A model generated the notes under the pieces. That model did no database searches. It saw nothing but the letters and a program-made list of their open reading frames with translations, and had not been told where the DNA came from. A DNA stretch of 64,000 nucleotides. Source: Mactra quadrangularis (taxonomy: Eukaryota > Mollusca > Bivalvia > Venerida > Mactridae). Location of the stretch: contig CM046294.1 in NCBI GenBank assembly GCA_025267735.1, forward strand, positions 9,086,001-9,150,000. Direction: 5' to 3'. Positions 47,585-57,235 of the stretch are shown piece after piece. A program made the position numbers and the translations under genes. The number at the start of each line of letters is the position of its first letter. The first letter of the stretch is position 1.

Positions 47585-48245
47585 TTAAACCTCCCAACTC
47601 ACTGTGATTATAATCATCTGGAGTATTATCTTTATCCTTAGTAACCTTTCACAAAATTGTAAATGAACTCGTTCAAGAAAATTTCCCAGAACGTATCTCC
47701 AAACTTGGATTGCATAGTACAGAATGAGTGATATCAATTTATACAACAGATCTAACTCATGTTTTTGGAATACCTGTAAATTTATACAATAATTTATAAT
47801 ATTTGTCAATTTTAGAATACCTATTAAAGCTTGGCCAACGAATTTTAGCATTAGAGAATGACACCTCCTTGATGAGAAAACTACACTAATGTATGTTAAT
47901 TGTTAAACAATATCTAGTTCATATCAGTTTAATAGAATTTAGTATTCTCTGAAATCCTGCCTCTTTTTTGAAAATCATAATCTTAGTAATACTAGTGTCT
48001 ACCACTGATTTCCATAACTTACCATTATCTTCAAAAACGTTTATACTTAGTTGTAACTCGTCTCTTCTATTAGCGAAAATAACTGTGTCGTCAGCATATA
48101 AAATGAAAACATGTTAAACATATCAACTTTAATGCCAGCAAGACCATTACTGATAAGCATATCCTCGATTTCAGTTATAAAGTGCAAATAAGATAGGCGA
48201 AATGCAGTCCCCTTGTCTAACACCTACGTAACATGCAATCAAATT
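47585..48245 (-). pseudogene. Non-LTR retrotransposon (LINE) reverse-transcriptase relic
   Basis: The minus strand, with frameshifts, reads in order YVGVRQGDCISPILFALY, then ITEIEDMLISNGLAGIKV, then LYADDTVIFANRRDELQL with the catalytic YADD box. It then has a FEDNGKLWK..TKIMIF block and, after a gap, AIQVWRYVLGNFLERVHLQF followed by CERLLRIK. This is the usual order of RT palm motifs and the post-RT segment of LINE elements. Several frame changes and internal loss show it is dead. 5' and 3' ends were not found and no clade is assigned. Confidence 0.85.
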
Positions 48246-48775
48246 GGTCACTCACTTGAAAATGTACTTCAACTCTAGATTTTACCGATGATTACATATA
48301 TCTTATATATAACAACAATCAGAGCAGTAGCTCCAGTTGTGATATATTGAAAGCAAATTGATTTATTGATAACAAATGCAATAGTCCCAACAACAATCAA
48401 TTATTTTCATGAAAATTCATCTCTTAGCTGATGTATACATTGTTGCATAGACTAACAGACCTCCAATATGAAGATCTTCTTAAAGTAAATATAGGGCGGG
48501 TCGCCTAAGCATAGCGCTTTGTGTCTTGATACCCTAAATTTGATATCACACACTTATTCCTTTTGTTGTAAGAAGAGTACCAGGACAGAAAGCAATAGGT
48601 AGGGTTATGCTTAGGCAACTTTATTTACTTGGTATCAAAACTTAAAAACCGATAGTTCTTGTCTATTGCTAATTTGTCAGTCTTTGTAAAGACAGGTTTC
48701 TAACAGACACCTAAAAACAATTTTTACTTAAGCATAACTGCCTATAGTTACATGTTTGTTTCTTTGTTAAGTTTA

Positions 48776-49068
48776 TTGCTGTAGCAACACATTGTATAAG
48801 TCATATAACGGCAGTCAGTCAATTTACTCACTCCTCCGGGAAAGGCAAAAAATCTAGATTTAGCTTTTAACAAACTACTAAGCGCATACTCCTGTCAGAG
48901 ACTGACAACTGCCCTCCATTATTAAAAATCATTGGTAGGAGGGAGAATGGTCGTAGAAATAATTTCATGACCATGCTCCACTAAAGAATGCCCCGCCAAG
49001 GAATTAAACCAACGACCCCTCAATCAGTTGACTTAGTAAAAACGGTGTCGCGGGTCCGTCGACTAACC
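48776..49068 (-). mobile_element. SINE D, minus-strand copy with tRNA-like head
   Basis: The minus strand from about 49068 reads GCGGTTAGTCGACGGACCCG, then GGGGTCGTTGGTTTAATTCC (B-box position). It then follows the same body as the copy at 26932-27190. The tail reads ATACAATGTGTTGCTACAGC. Confidence 0.75.
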
Positions 49069-49119
49069 GCGGTGTATTTTCGTGGGTGGGGTATTTTCGT
49101 GTCACCGTTTTCCGTTATA

Positions 49120-49225
49120 AATAAGTTTTTTGCGCATGCGTGGTTTCGGTCACGTGATTTTTTTATGTTCGCATCATACTGTAAATACGGGCAATTTTTT
49201 TCCAAAATGGAAGTTAGAAAGGTAA
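49120..49225 (+). promoter_or_regulatory. Weak candidate promoter and first exon
   Basis: TGCGCATGCG (an NRF-1-like word) near 49131 and TCACGTGA (an E-box) near 49149 precede ATGGAAGTTAGAAAG at 49207. A strong GTAAGTAG donor follows directly. The arrangement looks like a CpG-type promoter with a five-codon first exon. No downstream exon was recognised, and the neighbourhood is full of transposons, so this may be coincidence. Confidence 0.2.
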
Positions 49226-49576
49226 GTAGAATAAAAAAGTAGAATGTATATAGTCGTGTTCGCTAATATAGCGGGTTCGGTAATATCGCGGTATTGTCCC
49301 TTTGTCGTTGCTTTTCCCGATGCGCCACCTAGCGATAATTGCAGTGACGCCATTTTGTAGGTCACACGTCATCAGTGACGTTAACAATAAAAAAAATTAT
49401 ATATGCCGGTCTAAATGGGGAATAAACTTACTTCCTCTTCAACCATCCATATAATTGAAATCCCCTAAATGTTCCGTACCACCATGTCGCCGAAAACTGC
49501 TCTTATTTAGAGAAAACCGAGTCCAGCACTCTGAATTTCGCAAAAAGTTATCTGCTGCATTATTTTTATGAATAAA

Positions 49577-51960
49577 ATGGGGATGCGTTTTTTCGTAAAC
49601 AGTTTACCCAAGTTGACTGGTAAAGAGTTGGTGTATAACAGCATGAGAGGTTGTATTATAATTTTTCGGAGGGAAATATAACTTAAATTATGCAATGAAG
49701 GGTTTAAACCCGGGAATGTTTATTGTCAAAAAAAAATTTTATCCTCAAAAATAGAATTATTTAATGTCCTTTGGCTTAGTGAACACCCACAAGAAAACAA
49801 TACGCCACATCAAAAGGCTTCTTTTTTTGGTACCTGTCTTCCATACAAATCATTTAAGGTCCATAAAGACATTAAACTCAAAAGACCTACAGTTTTTTGT
49901 CAACTGGAAACACTTAATGCATGAACACAAACTCTTTGCAGATTTAACCTTAGAGTGTACGTTTTTTGCAATTTCAGTTGGAATTTATAAAGAGTTTTTA
50001 TACATATTCATAAGGTTTCTAAGCACATTGTTTTAGAACCCATGTCCCAAACACATAATTTAAGGCCCAGAAAGACATTAAACTCAAGGATCTGAAGTTT
50101 TTTTGTCCACTGAAAAGACATGAACACAAACTCTTTACAGTTTTAACCTGAGAGTGTTCGTTTTTTGCAATTTCAGTTGAAATTTATAAAGAGTTTTTTA
50201 AAAAAATCTTGATGAGGTTTTTAAGTAAAGTTCTTAAGGTACCCGTGAAGACCAGTGAAAAACACTTTAAACATGAACACAAACTCTTTGTAAATTTTAA
50301 CTTTAAGCACTCGTTCTTTGCAAATTCAGTTGAAATTCGTAAATAGTTTTTTTTATACATTTGCATTAGGTTTCTAAGCACAATTTGTTAGTACCCGTGT
50401 CCCAAACACATAATTCAATGCACTGAAAGGCTAATCTCAAGGATCTAAAGTTTTGTCGACTGAAAAGACATGAACAAAAACTTTTTTACATTTCTAACCT
50501 TAAATCGGTACTTTTTTACCATTCCAGTGTAAATTTACAAAGAGTTTTTTTTTAAACATCTTCATGATGTTCCTAAGTACAATGTTTTAAGTAGTCGTGT
50601 CCCAAACACATCATTTTAGGTCATGAAAGACATTAAAGTCAAAAGATTAATAGTTTTTTTGCCCACTGAAAAACACTTTTAAATAAAATACATTAATAAA
50701 AACTCTTTGTAGATTTTACTTTAAAGCGGTCGTTTTTTGAAATTTCCGTTGAAATTTGTAAAGACATTTTTATACATCCTCTTTTGTTCTGATTTTTATG
50801 TAAAAACCTCTTTCTTGAGTGCCCATGTCTTAAACATATTATTTAAGGCCCGCAAGGACGAAGTTTTTGTCCACTGAAATAACTATATAGACATGAACAA
50901 AATCTCTTTGTAGATTTAACCTTAAAGCGGTCGGTTTTTTGCAATTTCAGTTGAAATTGGTAAAGAGTTTTTTTATACATCTTCATAAGGTTTCAAAGTT
51001 CAGATTTTTAGTGCCCGTGTTCCATACATTTTACTAAAAAAATGTCCACTAAAATCTTTATACACAAACAAGAACTCATAAAGATTTAACCTTGAAAGAG
51101 GTTGCATTTTTTTGTTGAATTTTGAATTTGATTTATGCACACATGTACATTAATTTGGTTTCTTATTTTGTATAGATATTCATCTAGAAAGTTTTTCTTT
51201 TAGTACTTGGGTTCCATAATTATTTCATTTTATGCCATTCGAAAACTCTTTATCGATTTTACTAGAAATATTGCAGATTTGCAATTTTCCGTTCAAGTTT
51301 GTAAAGAGTTTTTGTATACACTTAATTCAAGCTCATTATTCTAATATTTATCGTTATTTTACAACCTGAGTCCAATAATTATATATTTTTTGCCAAACGA
51401 AAACTCTTTTCCAATTTTACTAAAATATTGCTGATTTGCAATTTTCCGTTCAAGTTCGTAAAGAGATTCTGTATACAATGCATTCGGGGTCTTTATTCTG
51501 ATTTTTATACTTAAAACTTTATTCGATACCTGTGTACCATTCATATCAATTTTTTTCGACCCAGAAAGACTTAAAACTCCAACTATTGAAAATATTTTGT
51601 TAGATATTAATTTTCAAGCAGTCCTTTCAAACACAATGTCTGTACGATTTTGTATCGAGCTTTGGCATGCGTTTCAACTTTGCTCACGAAACAAAACAGA
51701 TTTTGATTTAGTTGTTGGGTCCTCTGAGTCCCTTGATATTAGAAGACCACATAAATAGGGGCCCGCCGTGGCTTTAACTGAATGACCACCCGAATACACG
51801 TTTTATCATTTTGCAATATCTGTCTATATCATGTAGAGTTCATGCATGTTTGAAAAAAGTAGACAGATTGTAGGCGGAGCTTAATGCCGGACTCCTTGCA
51901 TTTCGAAAACTCTTTACCAGTCAACTTGTGTAAACTGTTTACGAAAAAACGCATCCCAAT
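49577..51960. mobile_element. 2.4-kb inverted-repeat-bounded element filled with ~200-bp tandem units
   Basis: The left terminus GGGATGCGTTTTTTCGTAAA, continuing to GTTGACTGGTAAAGAGTT, is inverted at 51908-51957 (AACTCTTTACCAGTCAAC ... TTTACGAAAAAACGCATCCC). Between them are about nine degenerate units. Each has an ACAAACTCTTTGYAGATTTAACC-like block (near 49930, 50128, 50279, 50477, 50700, 50902, 51071, 51244 and 51402) and a TTTTTTGCAATTTCAGTTG-like block, at spacings of 150-220 bp. The unit block AACTCTTT is the same word as the terminal TIR. No coding frame. The outer boundary is uncertain. Confidence 0.75.
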
Positions 51961-52437
51961 AAAAATGGCTGCAGTCAATGAGTGACGTATGTGGGCGGGA
52001 CTAAACGCTGACGAATTTAGTGGAAAAAATATGAGGCTCGCCGAGGGTTGATTAGTTCCCAGTGCAAAAATTGCGTTACCGTTTTTGGTTCAAGTTTACT
52101 GACATTCTAAATCCATTTTCAAAACATGGATAATTGTTTGAAAATGGATTTAATGTTAAAAATTATGGATTTTATTCTTTAAAAACTGTTTAATCAGTAA
52201 CACAATGTGACCCACGAAAATACTCGTAGAAAAATGCTAGCTATGCATTCTATAAATAGACGGTGAAGATATCACTTCTACACTAAGACGCATAACGATC
52301 TCCAGTCATCCGTTATTTTCTTCCGCGTCAAGTAGTTCCGCGTATGAAAACAAATATTAAAGAAAATCGTTGTTGTGAATAACTTTGTTGGCATTCTAAG
52401 TGAAATAATAACCGCTTATATCTACAGAAATATTAAT
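51961..52437. other. Intergenic with one small hairpin
   Basis: 52108-52152 is a near-perfect hairpin with arms TAAATCCATTTTCAAAAC / GTTTGAAAATGGATTTA. Nothing else is recognisable. Confidence 0.6.
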
Positions 52438-52556
52438 CTTTAGCACATAGCATTTTCCCCTCGTCCAATCAGCTGTCGAGGATTGTTGATAGTAGACATG
52501 TACTATATTGTATAGTATAGAAGCGTGTTGAACTTTGGGAAAATGCTGTGCTAAGC
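52438..52556. mobile_element. 119-bp hairpin MITE
   Basis: Arms TTAGCACATAGCATTTTCCC and GGGAAAATGCTGTGCTAA form an inverted repeat of about 19 bp with few mismatches. It ends 2 bp before the next hairpin element. Confidence 0.65.
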
Positions 52557-52558
52557 CA

Positions 52559-52651
52559 GTTAGATTATGTTTTCATTTTACTATAAGGTTCAGTGCTCGG
52601 GGCTCCGCCCCTCGCACTAAACCTTATAGTAAAATGAAAACATAATCTAAC
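52559..52651. mobile_element. 93-bp foldback element, ~38-bp arms
   Basis: GTTAGATTATGTTTTCATTT and the following TACTATAAGGTT are inverted almost perfectly in AACCTTATAGTA and AAATGAAAACATAATCTAAC. The GC-rich centre GGGGCTCCGCCCC can itself pair. This is a compact single hairpin without coding potential. It could equally be a transcribed structured RNA, but nothing supports that. Confidence 0.75.
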
Positions 52652-53620
52652 TAATACATAATTATATACTTAGTACTTTTAAACCTCTGTAGGTATATGT
52701 ACATTTAACCGTGTACTCTACTTCCGATTTCAAATTATTGTGTAAAGAATGACAGATGTAAACACGTTATGATGAAGGTTTAAAGACACAGCTTTTAAAT
52801 TTTGGACATCAAAAGAAAATTGTAGTATAGTTGTTACATCATGATAGAGGTGAAAATTTCAAGTATATCATGTTTCATGACTTTCTCGTGTTTGCTAGCA
52901 AGTGAAATAAATTGAGGCCCATGCATAATTATTGATAAAGTTACTAGTACTGTATTTATGAATATCTCTGACAAAATTGAGTTAGTAAATTGTTTTTGCG
53001 GCGCCTAGTTCCAAATTGTTAGTCGTTCAGACAATATTTCCACATTTATTTTGAACAACGGGTTAAAGACTAAAAGATTAATTTAGCAGACTACATTTAA
53101 TTGAGCAGACGACAATTCTCTTCGTAGCTGGTCAACGATAAGACATGTGTAATAAATAGGGAAATATTTTCTATTCACAATTCTATCTAGAGTTGTCAAT
53201 GGATGGATTTTAACAAAACATTCACAGAAGTATTGTCACCAAGAGCCTTAGGGTACCAAACCCTCTTATCGTCCATGTATGGGTCACATATGGCCATTCA
53301 AAGAGAATGAGAGCTTATTACCGTCACTCGGGTGTCGGTATCCGATGTGTCACGTTTGTGTCGGCAGACTTTGTTTATTTCAGTTGTATCAAGATTTTAT
53401 CTTAAACTCAAGCAGCATAAAATGTAGTTAATTAGGGACTTGTGAGTTTTTTTGCTGTTCGATGCAAAGATCAAATTATGTTAACGCTGCATTTGAACTA
53501 CGTTTATGCACTCATTGCAGGGCCTCATTTATTATATCAATACTACGTGACACACTAAAGTTCTACCGTTGTACATAGCCACGAAAAAGCATGCAAAAGA
53601 TGTGTCAAATTTTACGTAAA
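52652..53620. other. Intergenic DNA, nothing recognised
   Basis: AT-rich; no reading frames with domain-like composition and no clear repeats. Confidence 0.45.
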
Positions 53621-53773
53621 GGATATTAACTGAGTGCAAGGGTTTTCTGAGTAAGAACAACCTGGCCGCGGACTTCTCGTGAAAATCCGAAAACGCGAAG
53701 CGTTTGAGGATTTTGAGAAGTCCAAGGCCATGTTGTTTTAACACAGAAAATCCGTAGCACGAGGTTAATATCC
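53621..53773. mobile_element. 153-bp foldback element
   Basis: The arms start GGATATTAAC and end GTTAATATCC. They continue through TTTTCTG / CAGAAAA, ACAACCTGGCC / GGCCATGTTGT and GGACTTCTC / GAGAAGTCC, meeting near AACGCGAAGCGTT. The whole element can fold back on itself with scattered mismatches. The antisense frame across it is a by-product of the palindrome. Confidence 0.7.
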
Positions 53774-54444
53774 AACTTACACAACGATTCATGTGATTAG
53801 TTACACGTGTACATAAATTGGGCATGGACTACAATTTTACAAACGAATTTGTTTCGAGTGCATCTTTTTCTCTTACGAGCGTTTTGTGGATTTGAAACTG
53901 TTAATTAGAGGATAACTAGCGTGATTTGGTTACATATTTTAGCATCCGTGACGGCAAATAATATTTGTTAATTAACAATAAATGCATGAATAAGTTTCTT
54001 GATTCATTGTAGTGTTTAATTTTTATTCAAGCTGATATATTCAATGCCACCTTCTCATTTTCGGTAAATTACGGATTTTTACGCCTTGCATGTTGGAAAT
54101 ATTTATGGACAGTATTATCTTACATATTTACTTATTCTTGATCATATTTAGTTTGGTAGTAATATCGTAAGTCAATGAGCCAGAATTGGGAGTATTGTAG
54201 GTGTTTAACGTCGCTATTAAATCATTACATGAATAAATACAACGTATTCATTTTCATTCCTTTCGAATAAATCCTAAGTTCTGTACATATTTCCGAAGAG
54301 ATTTGAGTTTTGTAATAAACGTTTCATGAAAATACAATAAGTTTTGTTAGTAAAGACAATCTTTCAAAATTAGGCAGTTCGTGTTTATTTTAATTAATTC
54401 TAAATTAACACAAAGACTGCGCTCCATTGAATACACGACTTAAA
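53774..54444. other. AT-rich intergenic DNA, nothing recognised
   Basis: No gene, repeat or RNA structure identified. Confidence 0.45.
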
Positions 54445-54540
54445 ATTTCACGAGGGCAGGTTTTTCTTTTTCACGTGGCCGGGTTGATATCTAAATATCA
54501 ACTCGCTCACGTGAAAAAGAACAACTCGCTCTCGTCAAAT
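54445..54540. mobile_element. 96-bp foldback element
   Basis: The arms ATTTCACGAGGGC / GCTCTCGTCAAAT, TTCTTTTTCACGTG / CACGTGAAAAAGAA and GTTGATAT / ATATCAAC pair around CTAA. It is the third compact hairpin within about 2 kb. Confidence 0.7.
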
Positions 54541-54585
54541 CTTTTGTTTTACTAAGTGATTCCGAAATATATTAACCCATGTTAA

Positions 54586-55290
54586 CAGGGCCGGATCCAG
54601 AAGGGTCGTAAGTGGGGGGGCACAGGGGTGGGTTCGGGAGGGGTATCCCTTCCCGACGGTATGGAAATTGTTTTGAATTTTAACATGTCAAAGGTGCAAA
54701 TCTGAGCACTTCAAAATGCTCTTTAAAAAAAAAAGAATGAGGTTAAAACTATGCGACTTATCATTTTCTTCTGAAGAAAAGTGATGCAATGCATAGCAAT
54801 CCCGAATCATCTCATTGATTACGTTTATCATTTAATAAATATGCATAAAAGGAATGTTTGCATGTGAGTTAGATCACAGGGCCTGATCCAGAGAGGTCAT
54901 TAGTGGGGAGCAGGGTTGGGGAGGGTACGGGAGGGGTATCCCCTCCCGATGATGTGGAAAAATATTGAATTTTTACATGTCAAAAGTGCAAATCTGAGTA
55001 CTTTTAAACACTCTTTAAAAGGATAAAATGAAGCTAAAATTTGGTAAATTATCATTACATTTTAACAAAAAAGTCAAATACTGCCCGTTAAAAACTATGA
55101 TGTAAATCCGAGGTTTTTGGCTATACCCCATGTTAAATTAAAAATACGTTAGTCCATTTAATACCGCTGTACTTATACATTCTAGTCGGAACGACGGAGT
55201 CGTTGAATTGGGTGGTTCGGGAGGGGTATCCCTCCGGACGAAAAAAATGATGACAAAAAAGCAAGTTTGAGCACTTTTGGGCACTACTAT
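54586..55290 (+). repeat. Three plus-strand copies of the GGGCCGGATC repeat
   Basis: Copies at about 54586-54745, 54876-55030 and 55192-55290. Shared words are CAGGGCCGGATCCAGA (CAGGGCCTGATCCAGA in the second), GGGAGGGGTATCCC(T/C)(T/C)CC and GTGCAAATCTGAG. The third copy lacks the 5' end. The spacing is irregular, so they are more likely separate insertions or an old duplication than a satellite. Confidence 0.7.
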
Positions 55291-57235
55291 GTACTTACAA
55301 CAAATGAGCGCTTTGATTGAGACATCATTCCTCAATGTGTCCGTTTTTGTTCGTTTAGATTTAATTTGTTGGCTTGATAAAGTCCATTCTCGTATCCCGA
55401 AGTTTTGAAAGAACGAGAATGGACAAAAAACAGCAATTTCATGGTATAAAATGCCGAGAATTTCATAAAAAAATACACCTGGTAAGTTACTTAAAAGTTT
55501 AATTCATTTATCTTCATTTTCTTTAAAAAACATCAAACACTCGCTTTTTTCCGATATTAAAAAAATATGTACATTATTCTAATGACAAAAATCATTCGGC
55601 TGTACTCGGCTTTCTTAGTCTAACTTGCTATGAAAATCGCCGATGTCCTCCATAAATAATTAATTTATGTTTAGGCTCGGTCACTCTTTTAAAGTTATTC
55701 GGAATTTTAATAGCATTAAAAAACATCAGACAATCGTGCAAGTTCGAGTGTCATAATAATGACGTAAAAATGCACTCGATTAGTGTAGCTGTCCTCGTCT
55801 TTTCGCCATCTAACTGAAAACGCCAATGATATACACTAGTAAACTAGTAACAGAGTGCACAATAACCAAATTTATGCCTCGTAAGCTTGTTACCATGGTA
55901 ATTTCGTTGGTGACGGTCTGAAATATACTGTTGATGTATGTGCAATGTAGACAATATACATAACTATTGATATCTAGTATGTGTCTGTAAAGAAGGACCA
56001 TACACTTGCACGATCAATGATTTGAACGCTTGATAAGGCCCGATCTGGGCACCCTGAGATGCTTAAATGTATCAATTTAGATTCTTATCTATTTCGATAG
56101 ATCGGATGAATGATTTTATAGTACAATTAATGTAAAAGTCTACTTGATATTGCTTTGATGGCGCCGATTTTGTGCCCTTTCTTTTGTATGAGTGACAATA
56201 TCTGTGGGACCAGGTGGGGGGCACGTGCCCCCTGTGCCCCCCCCCCCGGTAAAGCCGGGCCTGGTTAAACAAAGGAAGCGGTGTGTAAGATAAGTTGTGT
56301 CGTTGATTTCCAGTTAAAAAGTTTAATTTGATGAGGATAGTTGGTTGGATAGTCAAATTTTATTGAGTAGACACAAAATTCATACTCTATTTGTTCAGAT
56401 TACTTGAAGGGGGGAAATTGTTAGAATGTAAACATTGTCACGTGCTTTCAGGTAAATAAACAGTTTACCCGTGATGCGCGGTGTCTCCGTACAAAGGTCA
56501 GTCAGACCGTTTGTGTACAGAATGGCTAGCTATGCTTTAGTACCGGGAGGTATGTACATCGTATTTTTATATTGAAATTATGTCATGTGTTAAAAATTAT
56601 TCTATTATGTAGGTAAATGATTGGTTTATTTAAACTTTATTGCATTTTATTAATTTTCTGAAAAATATCCGTTTCGTCAGCGACATTGTCCTTATATGTC
56701 CGACATTGTCCACGAACGTAATTCTGAAAATTTTGTTTGACTGCATTTGAGTGGCTGTGACTGAATGTATTGTGTTAGCTAGGTGTTTAAACACAATTTT
56801 TCGTAGTATGTAACCTATCTGCACACTATCTGCTTGCTGGCTACAATAGTGGGAGGTTACAGTTCTTTGATTGCGTATTGTAGTTTTCGAGGCGTAGTGC
56901 CGAACTGGCCGGGGTCAAATTTCGTTATAATTTAAATTGTGAAAAATCAATTGCATATTTGAGGCTTAGAATATTTAAAGTCGCTTTATTTGAAGTCTCA
57001 ACTTCTAATGTTGCGTTTAAATTATTACGTTAAACTGATTCCAAGCGTATTGCCCGAGGTATAGTGAATGTAAATTCTTAGGAGCTAGGCCAGATTTCAC
57101 GAGTTTGCACACACTGCACGTACCACCACAAACTTTCACATACTACATTTTTACAAGATACCATGCTTTTTCAATTTTATGTTTGTTATTTTTTTTACAT
57201 AAAATATCAAAATTACGTAAATTATTGAATATGAG
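55291..57235. other. Intergenic DNA before the satellite, with small relics
   Basis: 55382-55424 is a hairpin (GTCCATTCTCGT / ACGAGAATGGAC). 56215-56260 is G/C-homopolymer-rich with CCCCCCCCCCC. 56500-56525 holds a 22-bp word, AGACCGTTTGTGTACAGAAT plus GG, also found at about 25960, followed here by ATGGCTAGC and a GTATGT. 56778-56850 is a diverged relative of the dimeric satellite at 43072-44349. No gene recognised. Confidence 0.5.

Noticed and set aside
48490..48745. Inverted CGCCTAAGCATA / TATGCTTAGGCA element
   Set aside because: The matching ends are only about 12 bp and a third partial copy (CTTAAGCATAACTGCC) confuses the boundaries; not enough to define an element.
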